Assembly: GCA_051955985.1 (NCBI GenBank)
Contig: JBQCGD010000136.1
Coordinates: 1-64,000 of the forward strand
DNA from: DATKPA01 sp051955985
GTDB lineage: Bacteria > Planctomycetota > Phycisphaerae > WQYP01
Reading direction: 5' to 3'
Length of the DNA: 64,000 nucleotides
Part shown: in pieces, positions 1 through 9,473 of the stretch
How the letters are laid out: the number at the start of each line of letters is the position of its first letter
Position numbering within the stretch: position 1 is the stretch's first letter
Program-made: the position numbers and the translations under genes
Notes under the pieces: model-generated
What the model saw: the letters and a program-made list of their open reading frames with translations, nothing else
Databases searched by the model: none
What the model was told of the DNA's origin: nothing

Positions 1-453
1 CTGCCCCCACCTGTGGGGGGTTTTGGGGCCTACGTTGTTGTCGTGTGGGGGGGGGCGTTTTTTGGTTTGGACGTGGCGGGGGTCCCTGGGGGGGTCGGGG
101 GGGGTTTGGGGGGGGTCGGCGGAGGGGGGTTGGACGCCGTCGGCGGCGTTGAGGAGGGGGGTCCATTTGCCGTTGATTTTTCGGGTGATCCAGATGCAGA
201 CGTCGGGGTCGCGTTCGCGTGTGCCGCCGAAGAAGGAGGCGACGAGTGTGCCGTCGGTGGTTTCGACGATGGTGGAGGCGTGGGAGGAGGGGAAGGGGGC
301 TTTGTCGTAGAGGAATTCGGAGGTGAGGATTTTGGCGTGTTCGATTTTGGGGAGAGGTGGGTAGGCGGGTTTAGTGGTGGGGGGGGCGGCGAGGGCGAGG
401 GGAGCGAGAGCGAGGAGGAGGGTTGATGCGATTTTGGAAGGGACGTGTGTCAC
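1..453 (-). CDS. Sialidase-like (BNR fold) secreted protein, 3' part missing
   Basis: Start of a predicted exo-alpha-sialidase-like protein that runs off the left edge. The GTG at 451-453 is preferred because an in-frame TGA lies two codons upstream. A signal peptide follows (hydrophobic run LLLALAPLALA, then AAPP). The body carries the sialidase-like block SHASTIVETTDGTLVASFFG followed by TRERDPDVCIW and GKWTPLLNAADGVQ, typical of secreted planctomycete and Bacteroidetes BNR proteins that act on glycans. Downstream of about position 140 the frame becomes proline-rich nonsense and C-runs dominate, so only about 105 residues are trustworthy. It is probably in one transcription direction with the fucosidase and DUF6298 genes to its right. 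The substrate cannot be read from this fragment. Confidence 0.6.
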   Translation of the reverse strand, partial: MTHVPSKIASTLLLALAPLALAAPPTTKPAYPPLPKIEHAKILTSEFLYDKAPFPSSHASTIVETTDGTLVASFFGGTRERDPDVCIWITRKINGKWTPLLNAADGVQPPSADPPQTPPDPPRDPRHVQTKKRPPPHDNNVGPKTPHRWGQ

Positions 454-519
454 GAGATTTCACCATGAAGAGGGGAAGGGGAAGTTGTTGTTCGCCTCGC
501 TCCGCATCGGCGGGCGACG

Positions 520-533
520 CCGCCTGAAGGCGG
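520..533. repeat. Short CCGCCT-GA-AGGCGG hairpin between sialidase-like and GH95 genes
   Basis: A 6-bp perfect stem with a GA loop, followed by GGAACTCCGAACG, in the 96-base gap between two minus-strand genes. It resembles a short interspersed hairpin of the kind common in this window, but I see only one copy here. Confidence 0.35.
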
Positions 534-549
534 AACTCCGAACGCGGGG

Positions 550-2979
550 TTATTCCTTAATTGATTGCAGTTGGCCGTTCAAGGTTAGTTCTGTGGTGTT
601 TTCGGGGAGTTGGAACGTGTTGTTTCCGTAGCGGAGGGTGGCGGGGTGGTGGAGGCGGGAGTGGATGGTGGCGTGGGTGAGGTTGCCGTTTTGCCAGGAG
701 AGGTCGAGGGTGAAGCCGCCGCGGGCGCAGAGGCCGGTGACGGAGCCGTTGGGCCAGACTTTGGGGAGAGCGGGGAGGAGGTCGATGAGCCATTGGTCGG
801 GGTGTGCGGGGTCATGGAGGTGGGATTGGAGGAGCATTTCGGCGATGCCAGCGGTGGCGCCGAAGTTGCCATCAATCTGGAAGGGGCCGCAGAGGTCGAA
901 CATGTTGGGGAGGGTGCGTTTGGCGAGGAGGAGAGCGAGTTGGTGGTAGGCTTCGTCGCCGTCGCCGGTGCGGGCGCGGAGGGCGATGCGCCAGGCGTAG
1001 CTCCATCCGGTGGAGCCGTCGCCGCGCCAGTTGAGGAGGACCTTGGCGGCGTCGTAGAGTTTGGGGGTTTGCGGGGTGACTTCGCTGCCGGGGTAGAGGC
1101 ACCAGAGGGGGGACATGTGGCGGTGGTTGTTGTTGGGTTTGTCGATGTCCTGGAGCCATTCCTGGAGCTGGCCGTGGCTGCCGATCTGGTCGGGGGCGAC
1201 CTGGGCGCGGACTTTCTGAAGTTGTTCGACGAAGTCGGCGTCGGTGTTGAGGATTCTGGCGGCTTCGAGGGTTTCGTCCATGAGGGCGCGGATGAGTTGC
1301 GAGTCCATGGCGGGGCCGGCGCAGTCGGTGCCTTGCTCGGGGGAGAAGGAGGGGCAGGTGACGAGCCAGCCGGTCTTGGGGTCTTTGACGAGGGTGTCGA
1401 TGAAGAAGAGGCAGGCCTGCTTCATGTCGGGGTAGGCCTGTTCGCGGAGGAAGTCTTTGTCTTCGGTGAAGAGGTAGTGTTCCCAGAGATGGGTACAGAG
1501 CCAGGCGCCGCCGGTGGGCCACATGCCATCGACGTTGTTGACGGGGGCGGTGGCGCGCCAGAGGTCGGTGTTGTGGTGGACGACCCATCCGCGGGCGTTG
1601 TATTGCTCCTTGGCGGTTTTGGCGCCGGTGATGGTGAGGTCGTGGATGAGGTCGAAGAGGGGCTGGGCGCACTCGGAGAGGTTGGTGGTTTCGGCGGGCC
1701 AGTAGTTCATTTCGACGTTGATGTTGGTGGTCCACTTGGATTCCCAGGGGGGATTGAGCTGGTCGTTCCAGATGCCCTGGAGGTTTGCGGGCTGGCCACC
1801 GGGTCGGCTGCTGGCGATGAGGAGGTAGCGGCCGTACTGGAAGTAGAGGGCGGCGAGGTTGGGGTCTTTGTTGAGCGCGGCGGGGTCTTTGAGGGCTTGC
1901 ATGCGGAGGTCGGTGGGCTGGTCGGCGGGCCGGGTGGCGGGGGATTCGGCGGGGGCGAGGTCGAGGGAGACGCGGTCGAAGAGGGGCTGGTAGTCGGCTT
2001 CGTGGGCTTTGAGGAGGGAGTCGTAGTTGCGTTTGCCGATCCAGCGGAGGGTGGCGTCGCAGCGGTCGGCGGGGTAGGCGGAGTCGTCGTGGAAGTTGCG
2101 GAAGCTGGTGGCGGCGGCGAGGAGAAGGGTGACGGAGTTGGCGTTTGAGACCTGGATTTGGTTGTCGGTGACGGTGGCGTGGCCGCCATCGGGGAGGACC
2201 TTGATGCGGGATTCGAATTGCATGCCGCCGGTTTCGACCTGGCCTGCGAGGGCGAGGGTGGTGCGGTCGATGGCGCGGGTGGTGGAATCTTTGTGGGGGC
2301 TGGTCATCTTCATGGAGAAGGAGATGGAACCGGGCTTGTCGGCGGTGAAGTGGAGGAACATGACGTTGTCGGGGTGGGAGACGAAGACGTCGCGGGAGTA
2401 GTTGATGTTGTTGTCGGTGTAGGTGACGTGGTGGATGGCGGTGGCGAGGTCGAGTTCGCGGCGGTAGTTGGTGGGGTGGTTCTGGTTGTCGAAGTGGAAG
2501 GTGAGGTCGCCGAAGGGTTGGTAGGCGCGCTCGCGGTAGGGGTCGCTGAGGAAGTGGCGGCGGATGAGGTCTTCGGCCTGGGGGATCTGGTTGGCGAAGA
2601 TGAGTTCGCGGATTTTGGGGAGGTATTTGTAGCCGTCGGCGCGGGCGTAATCGTGGGGGTGGCCGGTCCAGAGGGTGTCTTCATTGAACTGGATGTGTTC
2701 GTCGGCGACGCCGCCGAAGATCATGGCGCCGATGGTGCCGTTGCCGACGGGGAGGGCGTCGGTCCATTTGGCGGCGGGGGAGTTGTACCAGAGTTGTGGG
2801 GAGGGTTGTTGGGCGAGAGCGGTGGTGGTGAGGGAGGCGATTGTTGCGGCGAGGAGGGTCGTGCGGAAAGTGTTTACGGCTTTCGCGGCGGTACGACGTA
2901 AATTCGCCACGAAAGACACGAAAGACACAAAAGACGCGAAAGGGGATTCTTGTTGGAGCGCACCTTCGGGCGATGCCAT
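550..2979 (-). CDS. Glycoside hydrolase family 95 (alpha-L-fucosidase type)
   Basis: Secreted GH95 enzyme of about 809 residues, near the usual family length, expected to remove alpha-L-fucose (or L-galactose) from polysaccharides by inversion. After a signal peptide (LLAATIASLTTTALAQ) the N-terminal domain opens with WTDALPVGNGTIGAMIFGG and FNEDTLWTGHPHDY. The (alpha/alpha)6 catalytic part holds NINVEMNYWPAETTN near residue 418 (family Asn pair), CPSFSPEQG near 545 (candidate acid Glu) and QIDGNFGATAGIAEMLL near 702 (candidate base Asp). The start is uncertain. ATG at 2979 gives a tail that translates an intergenic repeat, whereas GTG at 2910 would start directly at MANLRR before the signal peptide and may be the real one. 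Next gene upstream: DUF6298, 44 bases away. Confidence 0.88.
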   Translation of the reverse strand: MASPEGALQQESPFASFVSFVSFVANLRRTAAKAVNTFRTTLLAATIASLTTTALAQQPSPQLWYNSPAAKWTDALPVGNGTIGAMIFGGVADEHIQFNEDTLWTGHPHDYARADGYKYLPKIRELIFANQIPQAEDLIRRHFLSDPYRERAYQPFGDLTFHFDNQNHPTNYRRELDLATAIHHVTYTDNNINYSRDVFVSHPDNVMFLHFTADKPGSISFSMKMTSPHKDSTTRAIDRTTLALAGQVETGGMQFESRIKVLPDGGHATVTDNQIQVSNANSVTLLLAAATSFRNFHDDSAYPADRCDATLRWIGKRNYDSLLKAHEADYQPLFDRVSLDLAPAESPATRPADQPTDLRMQALKDPAALNKDPNLAALYFQYGRYLLIASSRPGGQPANLQGIWNDQLNPPWESKWTTNINVEMNYWPAETTNLSECAQPLFDLIHDLTITGAKTAKEQYNARGWVVHHNTDLWRATAPVNNVDGMWPTGGAWLCTHLWEHYLFTEDKDFLREQAYPDMKQACLFFIDTLVKDPKTGWLVTCPSFSPEQGTDCAGPAMDSQLIRALMDETLEAARILNTDADFVEQLQKVRAQVAPDQIGSHGQLQEWLQDIDKPNNNHRHMSPLWCLYPGSEVTPQTPKLYDAAKVLLNWRGDGSTGWSYAWRIALRARTGDGDEAYHQLALLLAKRTLPNMFDLCGPFQIDGNFGATAGIAEMLLQSHLHDPAHPDQWLIDLLPALPKVWPNGSVTGLCARGGFTLDLSWQNGNLTHATIHSRLHHPATLRYGNNTFQLPENTTELTLNGQLQSIKE
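2888..2945 (-). repeat. TTCGTG-type tandem repeat, copy 1
   Basis: On the minus strand this reads as consecutive TCTTTCGTG units followed by GGCGAATTTACGTCG. It is related to three + strand copies at 51006, 55581 and 58030. It covers the proposed N-terminus of the GH95 gene, where it is translated as FVSFVSFVANLR. Confidence 0.65.
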
Positions 2980-3023
2980 CGCCGGCGTTATACGGGGGGA
3001 TTTTTGGGGGATTTGCATTGGGT

Positions 3024-6000
3024 TTATTTCCGTGTGAGCCAGAGGACTGCGCGGCCTGATGAGGGGCTTTGGAAATCTGCGATTTTGCCGCCCTCGGCGT
3101 CTGCGGCGGGGTGCAGGGCACCGGTATTGGGGTCGACCCAGCGGGCTTCGTAGGTGCCGGTGGCGTGGGTGAGGTCGAGGCGGATGGGGCCGCCGGACAT
3201 GGCGTAGACGAGGTAGTCGTGGTTGTCGTTGGCGAGGGCCCACTGGTTTTTGGCGAGGGGGGTGGAGGGTTCGAAGGGGTGCATCTGGGCGAGGGCGTGG
3301 AGGAGGGTGGGATCGGCATTGAGGGGGGCCATGGAACCGCCGGCGGCGGCGACGCCCCAGCCGTCGAGGTTGTCGTAGGAGCAGATGATGGCTTTGTCGG
3401 GGTATTTGTCGCGGTAGTCGCGGACTTGCCTGGCGACGGATTCGGGGGTGCGTTTCTGGGAGCCTTTCCAGTAGCGGCCGGCTTTGCGCGGGGCGATCTG
3501 CTCGCCGCCTTTTGGGGCGTAGGGTTTGTCGTCGGGGGTGTACCACCAGTATTTCATGTCGATGACGTCGATGGTTTTGCTGCGGACGGGGTCGGCGAGG
3601 ATGGCGTCCTGGACGTCTTTCGAGCAGGAGAGTCCGATGAGGGGGTGCTTGCCGGTGTCTTTTTCCCATTGGGCGACGGTGTCGACCCAGAACTGCATGA
3701 AGGAGAGGGGGCCGGAGTATTCTTCGCCGATGACGTGGATGACGTTGTGGTTGTCGCCGAGGGAGTCGAGATAGTGGCGGATGAGGCCGCGGTGGAGGGC
3801 GGCGACTTTGGGTTGGGTGACGTCATAGTAGATGTTGGCGATGAAGATGCGTTTGCGGTTTTCGGTGGGCGGGGGCTCGGGGAAGCCGACATCCTGGAGG
3901 GCGTTGGTGACGCGCCAGGGGACATCCATCCAGTGGGCGACATCTTCGAGGACGTGGTGCTGGAAGAACATCTGGTCGATGAAGACGAGGCCTTTCTGGT
4001 CGCAGAGGGTGGAGAACTGCTGGAGGCGGTTGAAGTACCAGGGGTTGTAGCGGGTGAGGTCGTACTTGGAGAGGCCGTCGTAGCATTTGCCGATGCCGCT
4101 GCGGGCCCAGGCCTGTTCCCAGAAGGGGGGTTCGACGTCGGGCGTGATGCGGTGGACCTGCTCGTGGTCCTGGCGGCGTTCGTCGTACCAGAGGCCCCAG
4201 TGGGCGGCGAAGGCGGCGACGTGGTGGGCGATCATGCTGTTGGTGAGTTCGTTGAGATCGTCGGTGTTGCCCTGTCCGGTGCGGCCGGGGGTGAAGCGGG
4301 TGATGGCGGGGCCGTAGGTGTCGTCGCCGGCGCGTTGGGGATCGATGTGGCCTTTCCACCAGGAGGTTTCGAGCTGGGAGCCGGTGAGGAGTTTGTTGTC
4401 GACGGTGAGCCAGCCGTTTTTGACGGAGACGGGGTGGAGCGTGGGCGCGGGGGGATGGGCGAGGTGATCGATTTGGTCGGGGGCGGCTTTGTCGATGGTG
4501 GGGGCGTTGGCGGCGTCGGTGGAGATGGGGGCGCGTTCGGTGGCTTTGACGGCGTTGTCGCCGAGGCGCTCCTTGAGTTGTTGGAGGTAAAGGCTGTCGG
4601 GATCGACCCATTCATTGACGACGACCCACTGGCCTTCGCCGACATCGACGCCCCAGACGCCGAAGCCCCAGTTGTGTTCGCCGGGGGGCGTGCGGAGGTA
4701 GACCTGCGGGGCCTGGACGTTCCAGAGGGTGCAACCGGAGGCGGACCAGCCGGTGCCCTGGTCCCAGATTTCGCGGTTGTCGAGCTTGATGCAGTTGTCG
4801 GGGATCATGAGGGTGTCGAGGAGGACGCCGTTGGCCCAGCTTTCGACGGTGCCGGAGAAATCGTGGGAGTTTTTGGCGTCGCAGTTGACGATGGCGGTGG
4901 GGCCGGTGGATTCGTATCCGACGCCGAAGTCGCGCCAGCCGTCTTCGGAGTGGCAGCGGAGGAAGAGGGTGCGCTGGCCGGCGGTGTAGAAGGCCATGCG
5001 GCGGTAGCCGCCGATTTCAGAGACGGGGGCGAGGGATTTGCAGTCTTCGACGGTGATTTTGCTGCAGGTTTCGAGGAGGTTGACGCAGGAGCTGGCGAAG
5101 TGGAGGGAGGTGACGTTGCGGACCCAGGCGTTTTCGACGGACTTCATGCCGATGGCGATCCAGGAGTGGTCTTCATCGAGGGGGAGCTTGGGGTTGACTT
5201 CGGATTCGCAGCGGAGGTTTTCGATGCCGACCTGGGAGAGGCGGCCGGGCCAGGCGAGGTGGGAGACGGTGGCGGCGGTGTATTTTTTGTCGAGGGTGCT
5301 GGTGAGGGGGGCGTCGAGGGTGATGGCGTTGCCGTCGATGGCGGTGATGGTGCGGTCCCAGAAGAGGTCGAATTTGCCGGGCTTCCAGGAGAAGCGGAAG
5401 TCGCCGGTGTTGGGTCGGCCGGGGAACTGCCACATGCCGATGTAGTCGATCCAATCCTTGGTGCTGGGGCGGCGGATTTGGATTTCGTCGCCGACGTGGA
5501 AGGAGGAGGGGTTGGGGAGGTGGAGGGTGGAGGCGTTGTCGGGGACGAAGTTGTCGGTGATGGTTTGGGGGGAGGTGGTTTGGGCGTCGTCGATGCCGGA
5601 GACCTGGATGAGGGTGCGGCGGTGGATGCCGGTGGCGAAGAGGAGGGTGCCGTGGTCGTCGTCGCCCTGTCCGCGGAGGATGACGCCGGAGGCGCGGATC
5701 TGGAGTTGGGAGGCAATGGGGTAGCGGCCTTTTTCGAGGAGGACGGCGCCGCGGATGCCGTTTTTGTCGGGGGGGAGCGTGGAGACGTAGTCGATGGCGG
5801 CCTGGATGCGCGGGGTGGCGTCGGTGTCGTCGGGGTGGAGGGGCACGGTGACGCGGACGGGGGCGTCGGGGATGGGGACGCCGCCGCCTTCATAACCGGC
5901 GAAGGAGTAGTCGATGACGCGGTTGCCTTCGGGATCGGGGTGGTAGACGAGCTGTTCGTGTCCGGAGGCGTTCTTTTTGAATTCGACATCCGGAGGCGGC

Positions 6001-6104
6001 TTGGGCGCGGCGAAGGCTGCCGTTGCGGCGGCCATGGTGAGGAGCCATGCGGCGGCTCCGGCTTTGCGCCGGTGGAAGGGGGCGATGAAGAGGGCAATGT
6101 TCAT
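3024..6104 (-). CDS. Secreted beta-helix (pectate-lyase-like) + DUF6298 protein
   Basis: A protein of 1026 residues. The N-terminal signal peptide is followed by a region of about residues 60-560 with the look of a right-handed parallel beta-helix (RIQAAIDYVSTLPPD, GAVLLEKGRYPI, GVILRGQGDDDHGTLLF, VENAWVRNVTSLHF), as in pectate-lyase-like and polysaccharide-lyase proteins. The C-terminal half (about 640-1020; GSQLETSWWKGHIDPQRA, WGLWYDERRQDHE, GLVFIDQMFFQHHVLEDVAHW) matches what I know of DUF6298, a domain found with carbohydrate-active enzymes. The reaction is not established. The start ATG overlaps the stop of a small upstream ORF (ATGA). A longer in-frame reading exists upstream but lacks a signal peptide at its N-terminus. 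Likely role: binding or cleaving plant or algal polysaccharide together with GH95. Confidence 0.75.
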   Translation of the reverse strand: MNIALFIAPFHRRKAGAAAWLLTMAAATAAFAAPKPPPDVEFKKNASGHEQLVYHPDPEGNRVIDYSFAGYEGGGVPIPDAPVRVTVPLHPDDTDATPRIQAAIDYVSTLPPDKNGIRGAVLLEKGRYPIASQLQIRASGVILRGQGDDDHGTLLFATGIHRRTLIQVSGIDDAQTTSPQTITDNFVPDNASTLHLPNPSSFHVGDEIQIRRPSTKDWIDYIGMWQFPGRPNTGDFRFSWKPGKFDLFWDRTITAIDGNAITLDAPLTSTLDKKYTAATVSHLAWPGRLSQVGIENLRCESEVNPKLPLDEDHSWIAIGMKSVENAWVRNVTSLHFASSCVNLLETCSKITVEDCKSLAPVSEIGGYRRMAFYTAGQRTLFLRCHSEDGWRDFGVGYESTGPTAIVNCDAKNSHDFSGTVESWANGVLLDTLMIPDNCIKLDNREIWDQGTGWSASGCTLWNVQAPQVYLRTPPGEHNWGFGVWGVDVGEGQWVVVNEWVDPDSLYLQQLKERLGDNAVKATERAPISTDAANAPTIDKAAPDQIDHLAHPPAPTLHPVSVKNGWLTVDNKLLTGSQLETSWWKGHIDPQRAGDDTYGPAITRFTPGRTGQGNTDDLNELTNSMIAHHVAAFAAHWGLWYDERRQDHEQVHRITPDVEPPFWEQAWARSGIGKCYDGLSKYDLTRYNPWYFNRLQQFSTLCDQKGLVFIDQMFFQHHVLEDVAHWMDVPWRVTNALQDVGFPEPPPTENRKRIFIANIYYDVTQPKVAALHRGLIRHYLDSLGDNHNVIHVIGEEYSGPLSFMQFWVDTVAQWEKDTGKHPLIGLSCSKDVQDAILADPVRSKTIDVIDMKYWWYTPDDKPYAPKGGEQIAPRKAGRYWKGSQKRTPESVARQVRDYRDKYPDKAIICSYDNLDGWGVAAAGGSMAPLNADPTLLHALAQMHPFEPSTPLAKNQWALANDNHDYLVYAMSGGPIRLDLTHATGTYEARWVDPNTGALHPAADAEGGKIADFQSPSSGRAVLWLTRK

Positions 6105-6310
6105 TCCAGTTTTCCCGAGAGTGGGCCGAGGGCGCAGCAGTCGTTTTGGGGCACGCAGGATTGCGGGTAATCGTTGAGGACATTTTGCACAGAGGCGAAG
6201 GGGTAGACGGATGCGTTGGCGGTGGCGCCCTCCGCGGCGCTGGCCGCGGGCAGCAGGCAGGTCAGCCCGACACAGAAGCAGGCGACGCCGCCTGCGAGTG
6301 GATACTTCAT
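6101..6310 (-). CDS. Small secreted Cys-containing protein, translationally coupled
   Basis: A 69-residue ORF with a clear signal peptide (hydrophobic GGVACFCVGLTCLLPAASA) and a short mature part with three cysteines (SCVPQNDCC). It has a strong Shine-Dalgarno (GAGGAG, 5-base spacing) and its TGA overlaps the ATG of the DUF6298 gene (ATGA), so it probably heads the minus-strand operon. I recognise no family. Random ORFs are common at this GC, but the ribosome binding site, signal peptide and overlap together argue that it is translated. Confidence 0.5.
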   Translation of the reverse strand: MKYPLAGGVACFCVGLTCLLPAASAAEGATANASVYPFASVQNVLNDYPQSCVPQNDCCALGPLSGKLE

Positions 6311-6569
6311 ACCGGCTCCTCGCGATTCCGCACCCCACTACTCTAACGCGCCGCTGTTTTGCACATTTCATTTCTTGTGCGAGACTTCGCAATATGGCAC
6401 ACGGGAGGCAAGGCTTGGCGACCGAAGTGCCATTACGATCTACTCGCGGACTGTCCGCAATCGTTGTTACGGAACAGCCGCGGTAGCGGTGAAGAAGGCA
6501 TCCATGGTCTTTTCGGCGAATCGCTCGCGAATCCGTTCGTGTTCCTGCTGGAGTTTGAAGGTGCCATCA

Positions 6570-9431
6570 ATGCGTACTGCCGTGAGATTTTCCCGAGGCT
6601 CTTGGTTCGTCCTTGCCGCCATCTTCCTTGCCGCTGCTGCCTCTCCAGGGCGGGGTGCGGAAACCGAGAAGTTGTACCTTTCGGGGAAGGGGAAGGACGA
6701 TCCGGTGCCGTGGGATTTCACCTGTTCAGGCGGCCGGAATGCGAAGGTGCCGTCGAAAATCGGGGTGCCGTCGAATTGGGAACTTCAGGGGTTTGGGAGG
6801 TACACGTATGGGCGCGACAAAGAAATCGGACCGGGCGTGGAGGGGGTGTATCATCGCACGTTCATGGTACCGGCTGAGTGGGGGGCGCTCGGCGGGGCGG
6901 ACGGCAAGAAGGTTTACCTGGTCTTTGACGGGGTGATGACGGACACGGTAGCGACCATCAACGGCGAGTCGGCGGGACCGAAGCATCAGGGCGGCTTCTA
7001 TCGATTCAAATACGACGTGACGAAATTGCTGCGGAAAGGGCAGAACGACATCCAGGTGACGGTGGATGACGAGTCAGCGAATGCATCCGTGAACAAGGCG
7101 GAACGACGCGGCGATTACTGGAATTTCGGCGGCATTTACCGGCCTGTGTATCTTGAAGCGGTACCGGCACAATCCATCGAACGCGTGGCGATCGATGCGC
7201 GGGCGGATGGAGAGTTGAGTGCGGAGATCCATGTTGATGGATTGCCCGCGGCGGGAGGCGGGGGGGCAGCGTGGCGCGTGGAAGGGCAGTTGCTCGATTC
7301 GCAGGGGAAAAGCGTCGGTCCGCCGATCGTTCAACCGATCGATGGCCATGCAGCGGGCAGCGTGCGGCTTTCCGGCCACTATGCGAACCCGCGGCTTTGG
7401 ACAGCGGAAACACCGAACCTTTATCAGATGGAGTTCCGGCTCACACGGGGGGATGTGGTGGTGCATTCGGTGCGGCAGCGATTTGGGTTTCGGACGATCG
7501 AAGTGCGGGAACCGGGCCCGGGGGTCAAGGATCCGGGCGTGTTTGTGAATGGGAGCAAGGTTCTGTTCAAGGGGATCTGCCGACATTCTTTCTGGCCGGA
7601 CTCGGGACGGTGCCTGTCCGAGAGGATCAACCGTGCGGATGTTGAGCTGCTCAAGGGGCTGAACATCAACGCGGTGCGGATGACGCATTATCCGCCGGAT
7701 GCCGATTTTCTGGATGCGTGCGACGAAGCGGGGCTTTATGTGCTCGACGAGCTGGCGGGCTGGCACTGGCACTATGACACGCCCACGGGGAGCCGCCTTG
7801 TCGAGGAGATGGTGACGCGCGACGTGAATCACCCCAGCATTCTTTTCTGGGACAACGGCAACGAGGGGGGATTCAATCCGGAGATAGATGACGATTTCGC
7901 GAAATGGGATCCGCAGAAGCGGGCGGTGCTGCATCCGTGGGCGACGTTCCGCGGGATTGATACAAAGCATTATCCGAACTGGACGGATCTGCAGCAGCAC
8001 CTTGCCGGGGCGAACGTCTACTTTCCGACGGAAATGCTCCACGGCATGTACGACGGCGGCGGGGGGGCGAGCTTGCAGGATTACTGGGACCTGATGAGAG
8101 CGAGTCCGAATTCGGCGGGCGGATTTATCTGGGCGTTCCTGGATGAAGATGTGGCGCGAACGGACGAGGGGGGGAAACTGGATTCCCGCCATGACATGGC
8201 GCCAGACGGCGTCGTGGGGCCTTATCGGGAAAAGGAGGGCAGCTACTACGCGATCAAGGAGATATGGTCGCCGCTGGTGGTGACGCGCGGGGCGGACGGG
8301 AATTTTTCGGTGGAGAATCGGTACAACTTCCTGGATGCGGCGAGCTGTTCATTCAGTTGGGAATACCGCAATTTCAAGAGGCCGAACGAGGAGGGTTCCG
8401 GGTATGACGTGGTTGCAAGCGGGAAGGGGCAGGTGGAAGGGCCTATTGCGCCGGGCAAGTCGGGGCGGCTGCTGCTGGACTTTCCCAAAGGGGACGAGCC
8501 GGGGCATGACTGCGTTGCGGTGACGGCGAAGGATCCGGACGGCCGGGAATTGTGGACGTGGGAGTGGATGTGCCGGGAACCGTGGCGCGATCTGTTGAAC
8601 GCGCCAGGGCCGACGAGGAGTCAAGCAGTGGCGGCAAGCGAGACTGCGACCACCGTGACGTTGACGGACAGCCGGAAGGGGGGGGCGTCGGTGGTGATCA
8701 GCAAAGGGACGGGGGAGATGCTTTCGCTGCGCGGCGCCTCGCATTTTTATAATGGGCCGCGGCTGGTCATCGGGTCCGGGAAGCTGACGGGGATTGAGCA
8801 TCATGCCGATGGCAACGACCAGGTGGTCACGTGCAGCTACTCGGGGGATGTGAAGACGATTTCTTATCGATTGCGTCCGAACGGCTGGATGACGATTGAG
8901 TATGCGTACGACGTCAAAGGCCCGCAGCCGTTTGTCGGCATCGGATTCGATTACTATTCAGAGACGGGCGTCCGGGGGATCCGCTACCTGGGGGAGGGGC
9001 CGTATCGCGTGTGGAAGAACCGCACGGCCGGCGGGACGATGAATGTGTGGGATAAGGCTTACAACAACACGATCACGGGCGATGTCGATGAACTTGCGCC
9101 GGGGGAGAGGCTCGTGTACCCGGAGTTCAAAGGCTTTTACGCGGACGTGCGGTGGCTGCAACTGGACACGGGGAAGGGGCCGGTGACGATTCTGGTGCAT
9201 CAACCTGACACGTTTGTGCAGTTCTTTACGCCGCAGTTTCCGCCTACGTATATGCGTGGGAAAACGGGGGTGAATTTCCCGGGCACGGACATTTCGTTTC
9301 TCCGGACGATTCCGCCGATCGGCTCGAAGTTTGTGCCGCCGTCGATCACGGGGCCGGAGGCGCAGGATGGCACGGTCGTCGGTCCGCAGAAAGGGGCGAT
9401 CAGTTTTTATTGTGGTGAGTTTCCCAAGTGA
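6570..9431 (+). CDS. Secreted glycoside hydrolase family 2 enzyme
   Basis: Retaining GH2 glycosidase of 953 residues (beta-galactosidase/beta-glucuronidase/beta-mannosidase superfamily). The chosen ATG follows GAAGG and gives a signal peptide (SWFVLAAIFLAAAASPGRGA). Domains in order: N-terminal jelly roll (VPSNWELQGFGRYTYG, GVYHRTFMVPAEW), Ig-like domain, then a TIM barrel with VLFKGICRHSFWPDSGR and INAVRMTHYPPDADFLDACD. E432 in WDNGNEGG is the likely acid/base and E488 in VYFPTEMLHG the likely nucleophile; their 56-residue spacing is short for GH2. An extra beta-rich C-terminal region follows. Substrate specificity cannot be assigned. It is divergent from the DUF6298 operon and convergent with the GH79-like gene. 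Confidence 0.85.
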   Translation: MRTAVRFSRGSWFVLAAIFLAAAASPGRGAETEKLYLSGKGKDDPVPWDFTCSGGRNAKVPSKIGVPSNWELQGFGRYTYGRDKEIGPGVEGVYHRTFMVPAEWGALGGADGKKVYLVFDGVMTDTVATINGESAGPKHQGGFYRFKYDVTKLLRKGQNDIQVTVDDESANASVNKAERRGDYWNFGGIYRPVYLEAVPAQSIERVAIDARADGELSAEIHVDGLPAAGGGGAAWRVEGQLLDSQGKSVGPPIVQPIDGHAAGSVRLSGHYANPRLWTAETPNLYQMEFRLTRGDVVVHSVRQRFGFRTIEVREPGPGVKDPGVFVNGSKVLFKGICRHSFWPDSGRCLSERINRADVELLKGLNINAVRMTHYPPDADFLDACDEAGLYVLDELAGWHWHYDTPTGSRLVEEMVTRDVNHPSILFWDNGNEGGFNPEIDDDFAKWDPQKRAVLHPWATFRGIDTKHYPNWTDLQQHLAGANVYFPTEMLHGMYDGGGGASLQDYWDLMRASPNSAGGFIWAFLDEDVARTDEGGKLDSRHDMAPDGVVGPYREKEGSYYAIKEIWSPLVVTRGADGNFSVENRYNFLDAASCSFSWEYRNFKRPNEEGSGYDVVASGKGQVEGPIAPGKSGRLLLDFPKGDEPGHDCVAVTAKDPDGRELWTWEWMCREPWRDLLNAPGPTRSQAVAASETATTVTLTDSRKGGASVVISKGTGEMLSLRGASHFYNGPRLVIGSGKLTGIEHHADGNDQVVTCSYSGDVKTISYRLRPNGWMTIEYAYDVKGPQPFVGIGFDYYSETGVRGIRYLGEGPYRVWKNRTAGGTMNVWDKAYNNTITGDVDELAPGERLVYPEFKGFYADVRWLQLDTGKGPVTILVHQPDTFVQFFTPQFPPTYMRGKTGVNFPGTDISFLRTIPPIGSKFVPPSITGPEAQDGTVVGPQKGAISFYCGEFPK

Positions 9432-9473
9432 GCGGTCTGGTGTTTTAAAAATCGCCGTTCGCTTTCCTGGTCG

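Noticed and set aside
610..2148. Long + strand frame antisense to the GH95 gene
   Set aside because: Same compositional shadow; no recognisable domain and no ribosome binding site.
3069..6170. Long + strand open frame of over 1000 codons antisense to the DUF6298 gene
   Set aside because: Its translation is Gly/Val/Asp/Glu-monotonous, the shadow expected from a C-rich third-position gene on the other strand; the minus-strand frame has domains and a signal peptide.
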